NCBI RefSeq assembly: GCF_000004825.1
Contig: NW_008805063.1
Coordinates: 1,674,857 to 1,738,856 of the forward strand
Length of the DNA stretch: 64,000 nt
Source of the DNA: Heterostelium album PN500
Lineage: Eukaryota; Evosea; Eumycetozoa; Acytosteliales; Acytosteliaceae
Reading direction: 5' to 3'
Shown here: positions 1 through 10,163 of the stretch, piece by piece
How the letters are laid out: each line of letters opens with the position of its first letter
How positions within the stretch are numbered: position 1 is the first letter of the stretch
The notes under the pieces: model-generated
The model's input: the letters and a program-made list of their open reading frames with translations, nothing else
Told to the model about the DNA's origin: nothing
Database searches by the model: none
Translations under genes and position numbers: made by a program

Positions 1-1371
1 GGTGAAAGGAATAGGACATTTCTTTTATTATTGTTTATTTTTATAAAAAAAATACATTAATGAATATGAATAGTTTGTGTCAAAAATTGTTGATCTCTCA
101 TTTCTTTGCAGGACCAAATCAAATTAATAAGAGGGGTGGGTTGTGTTATACCACACCAGTTATGCGATTTTTTTTTTAGTTTGAAAGACTCTAAAAGAAT
201 GCTTGACCTATTTGTTAGCACTTTTTTTAATTGAAATTTGTGTGGGAGTGGGCATTTCAAAACCAAGTGATGTTTGCCCAGAAAAGGTCAACCAATAGAA
301 TTTGCGAAAAATGATGTTTATTATTTTGTGATTTTTTTTGCAGCGAAAAAAACTCAATTATTCGATCATTTATCTTCTTTTGTATGGGTGATAGGCTCTG
401 ATTTAATCAAAGATATCAAAAAAAAAAAGGTGATTTAAAAAGGGAACAACACTTCCTTGATTTGTTTAGTGGGTGTTTTCGTTTGGAAATATGAGCCTAT
501 AACATAAATGGTCACTGTTTTGTTTCTCCTGCACATTAATTAGTTTTTAAATCTTTAATATAGATATATGAAATAAATATATACAGCGATAGAACACATG
601 GGCCATATTATCTTACAATTCAAGTTGATGGGAATTTTTGTGCCAATGGATATTTTATAATATTCCTTGCTTGGGGATTGTTGATGAGTGAGGGAATAGG
701 GCTAAGAAAATCGATCATTCTGTAAAAACTTTATTTTTGTTTCGAAATTAATTAATTTTTAGAAATTTAAAATTTTTTACAAAATATAAATAATATCTTC
801 TTTTATTGAAAGGTATTGAGTGAAAGGAATATAACATTTCTTTTATTATTGTTTATTTTTATAAAAAAATACATTAATGAATATGAATAGTTTGTGTTCA
901 AAAATTGTTGATCTCTCATTTCTTTGCAGGACCAAATCAAATTAATAAGAGGGGTGGGTTGTGTTATATCGACACCAGTTATGCGATTTGTTTTTAGTTT
1001 GAAAGACCCTAAAGAATGCTTGACCTATTTGCTAGCACTTTTTTTTTGAAATTTGTGTGGGAGTGGGCATTTCAAAGCTAAGTGATGTTTGCCCAGAAAA
1101 GGTCAACCAATAGAATTTGCGAAAAATGATTTGTGATTTTTTTTGCAGCGAAAAAAACTCAATTATTCGATCATTTATCTTCTTTTGTATGGGTGATAGG
1201 CTATGATTTAATCAAAGATATCAAAAAAAAAAAACGTTATTTAAAAAGGGAACAACACTTCCTTGATTTGTTTAGTGGGTGTTTTCGTTTGGAAATGATG
1301 AGCCTATAACTAAATGATCACATTTTTTTATTGAACAAAAGTTGTTTAAATCTTTAATATAGATATTATAT
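1..1371. repeat. Tandem duplication of about 550 bp (copies 1-570 and 818-1371)
   Basis: The two halves align almost base for base. Each holds the same order of landmarks: a T-rich start, a GC-richer block with a GAGGGGTGGG motif, a GGTCAACCAATAG block, a poly-A run before a TAAAAAGGGAACAAC motif, and an AATCTTTAATATAGATAT end. Copy 2 ends directly in front of the lectin start codon at 1399, so it is probably that gene's promoter. Copy 1 is followed by a remnant of the lectin gene (571-715). No convincing gene lies in 1-1398; the short minus-strand frame in the first 270 bases is not supported. Confidence 0.85.
571..715 (+). pseudogene. Collapsed copy of lectin exon 3 joined to the SDR-fusion 3' end
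   Basis: Bases 571-655 match the start of the lectin's last exon (2684-2768), including the AAATAAATATATACAGCG block. The match then jumps at about 656 to sequence like 3419-3476, the 3' end of the minus-strand SDR-fusion gene (shared ATAATATTCC and GGGAATAGGG-like blocks). About 650 bp present at the intact locus is therefore missing. I infer that the promoter-lectin-SDR 3' end segment was once duplicated in tandem and the upstream copy collapsed. Confidence 0.7.
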
Positions 1372-1398
1372 CACTGTATTATAATATATTTATTTAAA

Positions 1399-3340
1399 AT
1401 GAAAAATATTTATAATCCTATTTTTATTTCTATTTATTTATTTGTAGTATCAGTAATAGTAGTTAGAGGACAACAACCAGAAGCAGGAAAGTTCTATCGA
1501 TTCTTTGATACAACTCTCGGTAGATGTATACAAAGTCCAGCGGTTAGAGGTCAACCGATAGAATTAGCGGTTTGCTCCTCCGAGAATCTCTATCAAAATT
1601 GGCTATATACATTTCAAGGTCAATTGTTCAATCCGCAATCAAGACTATGCTTGTCAATCGATGGTCAATCGACGCTTGCAATTGCCAAAGGTTGCACAGT
1701 AGCACCTGTTTTCGAATGGGAGATAATCAAGTTCCCTAACAACACAGATTTATTCCACATTTCAAATAGTTTTTTACAACCACAACAGTGTATGTCATCA
1801 CTCTCTGATGGTGTTTCACTTGGGCTAGCCAATTGTGCAGCATTAAAACCTTCAACCAATTCATATGGAATGAATCAATTATATACAAATTATAATAGTA
1901 AGTTAACAAATAATAGAAAGTAGTTTCAAATAATTCAAAAAGAATTTAACAAATTAATTTATTTTTTCTTCAAAATTTTAAAGGTATCAATTTACCACCA
2001 GTTACAGATACAAATTCAATTCCATTGACAACAGGAGCAAGCCTGAAAGTTGGTACAATTATGAGTGCTGGTTTTACAATGACTGTAAACGATTATAGTT
2101 TTGTTCTAAAGTTTGATGGAATGTTTGTTTTATATGATCCCAAAGGACAGATTGTTTGGTCATCCGACATTTCAGGAAACTACAAGAATGATACTGGTGG
2201 TTATGGTACATTTGATGGTGATGGAAATCTTTGTAGTTATGATTCTATGCACTCAATAGAATTCTGTACATCATTAAATTTTCTAGGAGGTTACAATTTA
2301 AACCTTCTACCTGCAGGATCATATGGAAGACCTTGGGGTATTGTCATTCAAAATCAACTTGGAAAGATGATTTGGGGAAGATTTGGAACTAGTACAACCA
2401 GAGCTGGATTCTATTCATTGATTCCTGGAAGTTTCTTGGACAGTCAATCAAAGACAAACAACATTCTCCACCCAGGTCAATTCATTACCAATGGACATAA
2501 TTATTTAACGATTACAGATAAGGCAGAAACTCAATTATGGGTTGGTAAAGTATCAAATTAATCACCTTATCAGTATCTCTCTATTTTTTTATTTACCAAT
2601 TTTTATTAATATTGATTTCTTTTATAAAAATATTTATTTTATTATCAAGATAATCCATTTACTATTGGAAAAAAGTATGGTTTGAAATAAATATATACAG
2701 CGCTATAACACATGGACCATATTTTTTTACAATTCAAGCTGATGGTAATGTTTGTGCAAATGGATATTATTCATATGGACTTGCAGGTGTTTGGTGCGTA
2801 TATGGAGCTGATGTCACATTCTCAAGATATGTCTTCGTTACTCCCCATGACGGAGATAGTTCTCATTGGGGATTCATGTCTCATAACGGTACAATCCCAG
2901 GTTTTGCAGTATTTAGTCCACCACCTCCAAACTCTCCAAATGCAGTGAGACAAGGACAAGTCTTTGGAAATCCATATAAATCGATCACCAATGGAATCAT
3001 TAAAGTAACAAGAGCTGCCAATCTTGAAACAAAGATAACTTATTTGAGTATCGACGAACCAGATACTATTTTAATACCATCTTATCAAGGATTTTACAAT
3101 ACTGCAATCTGGCAGACCTATTTTTATTATATTAGAGCCGACAGTTTCAATGGTACCATATCCTACATCTATACAACAGAGTCATACTGTGCCGATTGGT
3201 TTAATCGTCTACAACCACCCAACAGTCTAAACTTTTTAGTTGCAATGCCTGGAATGCCTGAATTTATGTTGATCAATTCAAGAGGTTACATGATATGGAG
3301 TGCAACCAGAGATGGTTTTAAAGAAGTAATTACCATTTAG
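1399..3340 (+). CDS. Secreted ricin-type plus bulb-type lectin protein
   Basis: Exons are about 1399-1897, 1984-2544 and 2651-3340. The first splice joins in phase (codon AGT), and so does the second if the donor at 2545 is used. Residues 1-24 form a signal peptide. Residues about 27-150 resemble a ricin B-type beta-trefoil (QNW-type strand, paired cysteines around CLSID). From about residue 180 the protein resembles a bulb-type (mannose-binding) lectin with repeated DG-x-hydrophobic-x-L/C-Y strands. It is probably an extracellular or vesicular carbohydrate-binding protein. Oddity: the frame of the last exon changes near 2690, after GKKYGLK, and resumes with INIYS-like coding. This needs a very short intron, a one-base indel or an assembly error, so the C-terminal half is less certain. 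The sugar ligand cannot be predicted. Confidence 0.75.
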
Positions 3341-3390
3341 AGAATTATATAATAAAAAGAAAGAAAACATTATTTATTTAAGAAACAATA

Positions 3391-6108
3391 TTACCATTGA
3401 GTTGGTAGAAAATGTTTATATAATATTCCGTGTTTGGTTTGGTGATTATTAATGTGTGAGTAAATAGGGTCGAGTATTCTTGCTGCACCATCTTGTGCGG
3501 ATAGCGGTGCTTCTGTGCCATTTGGTTTGGCGTTGGTTGTCATCTTGGTGATCCATCCAGGATCCACTGCACAAACAAAGATTCTCTTCTTGATGTATTG
3601 TTCCGAAGTCGAGAGTGTCATCATATTCAATGAAGCTTTGGCCATGTTGGTGTGCACATGATAGCCAGAAGATAGATTGAATGAATCCTTCTGGAATGAA
3701 CCTTCTGGCGATGAAACATTGATTATATATGACCAATCTTCTATTTGTTTCACTGTATTCTTGGCGCTGACAGTTGGCGTTGTCATGAGTGGAGCCAATT
3801 GCGACATCAGCATAAAAGGAACGGTAACATTGATGAGTTGAACCTCCAACATCTCCTCCATCGATATCTCTTCAATGGAGTTGTTCCAAGTTGTTTTCGA
3901 TCGCATATCCAGTTGGTCACCATGTTCATCTACCATATCCTCTGGGAAGAGTTTACGATTCTCTTGTTCTTCATCGTCTTTATGCACAATGATTTGCGAC
4001 ATCTCTGAACTATCCAATAGTCTGTTGTTTACCGGTACCAAAGACAGATGATTTACATTCTCCTTTGAAGAGACAACAATATATTTATAAACTTCTTTTT
4101 TCAATCTACTTTCCTCCTCAACAATAGTTTGATAGTAAGCTCTTGGTCGTCTGATTGTCTGTGCGGCATTGTTGATTAAAATATGCAGTCTCGGAATGTT
4201 CTTCAAAACGTACTGGATAAACTTGTTTACCGATGGCAAGTGTCTAAAGTCGATTCCATAGATTTGAAGACGGCCAATCCATCTACAATTGTCGGTCTCT
4301 GATATATAGTTTTGATAGGCAGTATGAGGGAATCGGGTTGTAACCAACACATGGTATCCAGAGCGCAACAATCTCAAAGCAGTTTGGAAGCCAATCTTGT
4401 TTCTTGCACCAGTAACAATTGCATATTTTCCAGCTTTATAAATAGTATCTTCATCGTCAAAATAACTGATTGAATCCCATTGATTTAGCTTTGCTAGATT
4501 GGTATACTCGCATGCCTGACACAAAGGATGAGGAATATCTTCCAACGCCTGCTCACACTGATAGCATCGCTTTTTTAACTTTTTATCTTGGAATCTCCAT
4601 TGAAAAGTGGATGGCATTGATAGCTTGCTTACTAAATCATCTAGTCCGTCAATGGGTTTATACAGATCCATTTTGCTTTCAATTATATCGTCAACCAGCT
4701 GTATATCTTGTATCTCTTGTCCATATGGTTTTCCCTCGAGCGAATCATATAAATCATCGCTGGCAGAAGAAGTTCGCATTGAATCTTCTGATCGTCTTTG
4801 ATTTCTTGCATCGGCAACCGCTTTGACATCGCACCTTGGATAATGTTTACACGATTCAAAACAAACGGCAGTGAAACCTCTTTCCACATACTTCTTAACT
4901 CTAGCTCTCTTGATAAACTCTGGACTTATATAGTTAACAGAGTATTGAATCGACTTCAAACCTCTGATAGAGGTATAGATATTGTTTGCAGATGGATCGT
5001 AAACAAGGGTATTGCAATCCAAGTCGGAAAACAACGCTTGATCGGATACCGCTCTGAGTAGTGAAGTGACAATCTGCACAGGACGATAAGGATACAGTGG
5101 AAGAATGGTTACTGAGAAATCGGTCTTTATCAAACGATATGCCACCGGAATACAATCGGTAATCTCCTTGACCAGTCGTTTGATTCTCTGAGGCAGCATT
5201 GCAATGGATTCAGCACTTTCCTTACACACCAAAAACAAATCGATATCAGAGTTTATCCATTCCTTTGACCGGTATTTATTGGCTGCCCAATGATTGTAAG
5301 TATCATCCATATCCTCTAGGTAAGAGCGAATCTTTTGACGAATGACATAGGGAAGTGATTGTATCGCTTCTTCACTTGCAATATATTGTTTATAGGCAAA
5401 CTTGTCGAGTTCCACATCGCTTTGTGCTCTTCTCTCAAATCTATAGAGTGGACGCGAATTTGCTGATCTATTTGTAAACAAACTTCCAATAACAGAACCA
5501 CCAACAACAACAACTTTAAATCCACTGTTTGACGACTCTGACGAATCCTCTTCTTTCCAAGTAACATTCCTAAGCATACCTTTTACAAAGAAATCGTGAA
5601 AATTAACTTTGAATTGGTCGAAACTGGAAACAACTTCGGGCAACTCATAGTGTATTCTCCTCAGGTTTGGCAGGATGTTCTTCCTTTCTTCATAGTCAAT
5701 CGACTTTCTCTTGAGGAACAGCGAGTTGGTATCGCCAGTGGACGCAAGAAACACCGGTATCAACTGGTCGGTTTCCAGTGGCGACAGTCTGGCGGCACGC
5801 TGTTGACTCTTCACTTTCCGTGCATCTATAGTATTATAGACCACACTCGTAAAGATAGTCGGTGTCACCGGAGAATAATACGTTGTGTCACTCCACAACC
5901 GGTAGACATATCTACATTGTTCGGAACTAAGAAATCCCAATACATGTTGAATGAAATTCGCTGGGTAATTCTCAACCAAACCGTCAATCCAATGTGAGAT
6001 TATGGTTTCGTCATCTCTTTTCTCCACCGACTCTGCAATCCCATTGGCAATCGATAGCGCACGTGTACTATCCAACTCTCCACTTGAACAAGGTATTAAA
6101 CGACAGTA
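3391..6108 (-). CDS. NTase-like / zinc-ribbon / SDR fusion protein (copy A)
   Basis: One long minus-strand exon. Coding homology continues upstream of codon TTG at 6075 to an acceptor near 6109 (LIPCSSGEL matches the paralogue's FIPSQEGEL). No ATG is in frame, so the first exons are unresolved. Counting from 6075: residues about 150-420 are a nucleotidyltransferase-like domain with a GGS motif (about 190), a SDIDLFLV acidic motif (about 277) and a PVQIV strand. This is the type found in ankyrin-repeat proteins of fungi and protists, here without ankyrins. Residues about 500-525 form a CxxC...CxxC ribbon. From about 548 is an SDR domain with TGARNKIG, NNAAQT and TNMAKAS motifs. The usual catalytic Tyr position of YxxxK is Thr, as far as I recall normal for this SDR subfamily. 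Substrates are unknown. Paralogue at 53102-56118. Confidence 0.85.
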   Translation of the reverse strand, partial: YCRLIPCSSGELDSTRALSIANGIAESVEKRDDETIISHWIDGLVENYPANFIQHVLGFLSSEQCRYVYRLWSDTTYYSPVTPTIFTSVVYNTIDARKVKSQQRAARLSPLETDQLIPVFLASTGDTNSLFLKRKSIDYEERKNILPNLRRIHYELPEVVSSFDQFKVNFHDFFVKGMLRNVTWKEEDSSESSNSGFKVVVVGGSVIGSLFTNRSANSRPLYRFERRAQSDVELDKFAYKQYIASEEAIQSLPYVIRQKIRSYLEDMDDTYNHWAANKYRSKEWINSDIDLFLVCKESAESIAMLPQRIKRLVKEITDCIPVAYRLIKTDFSVTILPLYPYRPVQIVTSLLRAVSDQALFSDLDCNTLVYDPSANNIYTSIRGLKSIQYSVNYISPEFIKRARVKKYVERGFTAVCFESCKHYPRCDVKAVADARNQRRSEDSMRTSSASDDLYDSLEGKPYGQEIQDIQLVDDIIESKMDLYKPIDGLDDLVSKLSMPSTFQWRFQDKKLKKRCYQCEQALEDIPHPLCQACEYTNLAKLNQWDSISYFDDEDTIYKAGKYAIVTGARNKIGFQTALRLLRSGYHVLVTTRFPHTAYQNYISETDNCRWIGRLQIYGIDFRHLPSVNKFIQYVLKNIPRLHILINNAAQTIRRPRAYYQTIVEEESRLKKEVYKYIVVSSKENVNHLSLVPVNNRLLDSSEMSQIIVHKDDEEQENRKLFPEDMVDEHGDQLDMRSKTTWNNSIEEISMEEMLEVQLINVTVPFMLMSQLAPLMTTPTVSAKNTVKQIEDWSYIINVSSPEGSFQKDSFNLSSGYHVHTNMAKASLNMMTLSTSEQYIKKRIFVCAVDPGWITKMTTNAKPNGTEAPLSAQDGAARILDPIYSHINNHQTKHGILYKHFLPTQW

Positions 6109-6870
6109 ACCTTGATTTTTATTTCTTTTGTTCTGTCTATTATTATCATCACAATCATTACTATATTTTTCAATATTAATTATTATTAGTATTTTGTTAT
6201 CTTATGCATTCCACCATTTTTTTTTTATTTACTCTTCAGAATTTCTTTTTGACATTTAAACTTAAATGTTAATTATATTATTATATAGTAATAGTATTAT
6301 TACTAATTAATTAACAAGCTTCTTAATTTCTCAATACATAAATATGTTTTGTTATTCAGGACACGTGTCAAGTTAACAATCTTGATTAAAATTCGTGGAA
6401 ATTTTACATATTCCTTCCCTAACTCGAAATTTCAGTTAAAGCTAAGTATTATTGAATTATGTTTCAATGTATTGTAAATTTTTTATACCTTTTTGTTTTT
6501 CTTTGACATCTACTTGATTAATTGCAATCATTTCGAATTTCTGAAATTAGATGTGATCATAAATTAATATATATTATTAATATTTAAAATATATATATTC
6601 CACAAGGATATTTTTTGCTTTATTTCTTGATTTTATTTTTCATTTTTAAACTTGGGTTACAAGTCAATTCATATTACAAATGAAAACACTTCTATGATTA
6701 AAATTAGCAATTAAGAGTAATATATTAATAGAGCTTGTTTATAAATGTTCTTTATGAAAAAAAAAAAAAAAAAAAAGTTTTAAGTTTTATTTTTTTTTTT
6801 TGTTTTTTTTATATTAAAACTTTGTTTGATCGTTTTTCAGAATGGATATGAATCAATCAACATATATAAA
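6109..6870. other. AT-rich intergenic region between divergent genes
   Basis: Very AT-rich, with a poly-A run near 6758-6775 and poly-T runs at 6790-6810. It lies between the minus-strand SDR fusion and the plus-strand RCC1 gene and probably holds both promoters and any upstream exon of the SDR fusion. I see no coding segment of credible length. Confidence 0.5.
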
Positions 6871-8410
6871 ATGTTTAGACTGATCAGTAGTAGTTGTAGT
6901 AGAAATTTAAATAGAAATGTTGTATTTAACAACAACAACAATGTTAGAGGATCATATTTATTGAATGGTAATAATAATAGCAATAATATTGTAAGAAAAG
7001 GATGTAGTTTTTATAGTTCAGGCAATTCCATTGAGCAGAATGATGATGATGATAGTGTAAGACATCAACTATGGATGTTTGGTTCGTGTAACGATGCAAA
7101 GCTAGGATTGGCAACTGATCACGATAAGTTATTACCAACGAAAGTAACACATTTACCACATCGTCTGCGTATTAAATCTGCACAATCCACTTGGCAAACC
7201 AGTTGTATCCTGACGGAAGACAACCAATTGTTTATGTGGGGAACAAACTCTGCCGGTCAGATGGGTCTACCTCAGAATCAGATATTCAAATTCCCAACAC
7301 TCTCTGACATGTTTAAAATGATTGATATAGATCAAGTACATCTCGGTAGATCATTTACACTAATATTAACAAGTAAGTAAATTGAAACAGTGTTTGTTAA
7401 TTAATTACTCTTTAAGCAAATTACTAAACAATTCATTTAATAAATCTGAAGAACAAGGTAAATTACTATCTGTAGGTTCGAATGACTTTGGACAATTGGG
7501 ATTGGGAGAAGGAATGAGAGGATCTTCTACACCTCGGGTTGTCGAGAAACTTAATAATCAAGAACTTGTATCGATTGGTGCTGGATTCGATCATTCAATG
7601 GCTGTAACAAGTATGTTGTTTAAAGTTAAAGATTAATATTTAGTTGTATTGTTTATTAACACATTGGTTGTTTTGTTTTGTTTTGTTTTGTTTTTGTTTA
7701 TAGAGTCAGGTCACACTTTTGGTTGGGGATATAATGTTGAAGGACAAATAGGACAAAGGATTGTGGAGTATAAGAGAGTTGAATCGGCAGGTGAAAATGT
7801 TGATAGTATGGAGAATTCAATGACACCCGATGCAGAGTACAACATTCCGACGTTGGTGCCAGAGATGGAGTCGATCAAGGTTGCCAAGGTCTATTGTGGA
7901 TACGATTGTAGTTTCTTGGTTTCTGCACGTGGCAATGTCTATGCCATGGGAAACAATGAAACTGGAACGCTGGGTGTTGGCGATGACAAACTGGGTCGTG
8001 TTACCAAGCCAACGAAAGTAGCGATGCCCGAGAAAGTTAAGCAACTGTCGTGTGGTGCAACTCATACGCTGTTCCTTGCAGAGTCGGGTCGTGTCTATTC
8101 TTGTGGCTGGGGATCCGAAGGTAGACTTGGACTGGGTGACAACACAACCAATCGCTACGTTCCAACGTTGATACCGTTCTTCCACGAGAATGGAATCAGA
8201 GTGACACAGGTGTCAGCGGGTGGCGCACACTCTATGGTTTTGACCGATGAAGGACAAGTCTATACCTGGGGATGCGGAGAGAATGGAAAGCTCGGACATA
8301 ACAGTGAAACCAATTCGAATATACCGCAATTAGTAAAATCATTGGCCAAGAGAAACGCAATATTAATCGCAGCAGGAATTGATACATCTATGGTAGTAAC
8401 AGAGGAATAA
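6871..8410 (+). CDS. RCC1-repeat seven-bladed propeller protein, probably mitochondrial
   Basis: Exons 6871-7372, 7458-7610 and 7704-8410 join in phase to give 453 residues. The ATG at 6871 is chosen because the frame above it starts only at a TTG and because residues 1-25 (MFRLISSSCSRNLNRN) look like a mitochondrial presequence: Arg- and Ser-rich, no acids. After an Asn-rich linker come seven RCC1 blades, recognisable by G-x-N-x-x-G-Q/K-L-G cores (for example GTNSAGQMG, GSNDFGQLG, GYNVEGQIG, GNNETGTLG, GWGSEGRLG, GCGENGKLG). The layout resembles human RCC1L, an organellar RCC1-like protein involved in mitochondrial ribosome and GTPase function. Blade count and presequence are visible; the exact role is inference. 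Confidence 0.88.
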
Positions 8411-10163
8411 CTTTATATTCAATAAACTATTATTTTTTAAATGCGATAGTGTTCAATAGTAAATAATATTTTTTATTCATTCATTAGATTTGCAGTAACT
8501 TTAAAATAAGTAATTTCTCAAATTTTTTATTATTTAATTATATCATTATTAAATGTATTTAATGCATCTCTATTTTAATTCAAATAATGCATTATTATTT
8601 CCTGTACATATACTTATATTCATTAAATTAACAGCCCACGACTTCATATCTATTCATTTATCTCCTAGTCATCAATTAAGGTCTTATCATAAAAAAAAAA
8701 ACTTCACAAAGTCGCCATATACCTCCAGATACTAGAATAGAAATTTCTTTCGGTAATGCATCCCCATTTCAACCAAATGACAATAGTGACTTTGAAACTG
8801 GTTTCGCCATTGAGAATACTAATATAAATAATTAAATATTAAATCAAATCAACAAATTATGTATTTATCTATTAAAGAATTCTCTTAGTTTAAAAATCAA
8901 AGGATATATAAGTACCGGTTATTTTATTATTATTATTTATTCATATGTTTGCTCTTCTAGATTTATACTCAGTGCCGCTTATTTGCACAAAAGAGGTGCT
9001 CTATTGCAACTACGTCAAGTCTGATCGATGTGGGTCTCGCTGTTACCGCACCTACGTGGAAATGCATTGACCTACCAACATTCCAAAGATTGGATAGAAC
9101 ATTGTTAAGGTTGTTGCTGGCATCTTTGTCACTCTTCTCTGGCACAACAACTCCAGAACGCTGTCCATACGCCCAACTACACCGATGGGTCCACATGGAC
9201 ATTGTTGCTGATTGATACTCTAGGTGCCACAAGCCAAGCATTGCATAGTTGATCTTATCATCAAGAGGAGTGGTGGGTGGCGTTTCATGCTGACAACCAA
9301 TTACACCATGCAACCCTCTAGGCATGTTGGTCAGAGCCAGGGATAATCAACAACTCTATCAAGCACCCTACTTTCCATATTCAGTTGCTCTATTCGATAA
9401 ATACAATTAGTCTAATAAACGCTCTAATTAGACCTGATGGTAAAACCGTCGCGCTTTACATTCAGTTTACTGATACTGTCGAACCTTAGACTCATTTACT
9501 TGTTTCAGTCGATTACAATTATTCCTACAACAGATCATAAATGAATACATCATCGACGAAACCGTTTTTATATTCACCAGCGTTTGACTTGTGGCCATTG
9601 CTTGTGTTAAGAGCGCTCGTGAATGTCAGTATACACAGAAACTATGTCAAAGGTTTTTGACTAAACAAAATCAAATTAGTCTAAAGAATAATATAAATAA
9701 TATATAGTGAAGTTGTTTGTAAAAAACTTACCTGATCAGACTGAAATGGTCGGATTATCTATCAATAAAGATTGTTTTTTTTATTTAGAATTATTATCTC
9801 TACACCATTGAATGTGCTATGGTATAAAAAAAAATGAAAAAGTTGTTGATTACAAACACTGAAAGTTGTTGTTGGGAAACTGACTTGTGGTGAGGCGACA
9901 GTGTTGACTATTAATTCTGATTTGTGTAAATCAAAAAGTCATCCTGAGTAGTTTAAAATTAATAATAAAAATGGATTATTATGCCATAAATTTTTTATTT
10001 TTAATTTTTTGTGTTTTTATTTTTTTCACTTTTCTTGTCAGAGCTTCCCGCCTTAAATCAGAGGCAACACCAAAAAATCAAAAAAAAAAAGAAATATAAA
10101 AATTTTTTTCTTTATAATTTTAATAAAATAATAATAATTCTAAATTAAATTAATTCTTTCAAA
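8411..10163. other. 1.75 kb gene-poor interval
   Basis: It contains the orphan exon-like fragment at 8741-8835 and a block at about 8960-9700 that is clearly richer in G+C than other spacers. That block has broken frames on both strands and no recognisable domain. 9650-10163 is AT-rich and must contain the promoter of the kinase-FNIP gene starting at 10164. No tRNA or other RNA gene was recognised. Confidence 0.5.
8741..8835 (+). pseudogene. Orphan 3' exon-like fragment
   Basis: An acceptor-like AATAG is followed by an open frame of about 30 codons (reading through FGNASPFQPND and FETGFAIENT) that ends in TAA at about 8833. Its composition is protein-like rather than the surrounding A/T noise. 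No upstream exon is convincing. It may be a leftover last exon of a duplicated gene, or chance. Confidence 0.3.

Noticed and set aside
8969-9325. 118-codon minus-strand frame as a transposon protein
   Set aside because: It lies in the GC-richer block, but I could identify no reverse transcriptase, integrase or transposase motif, so no element is named.
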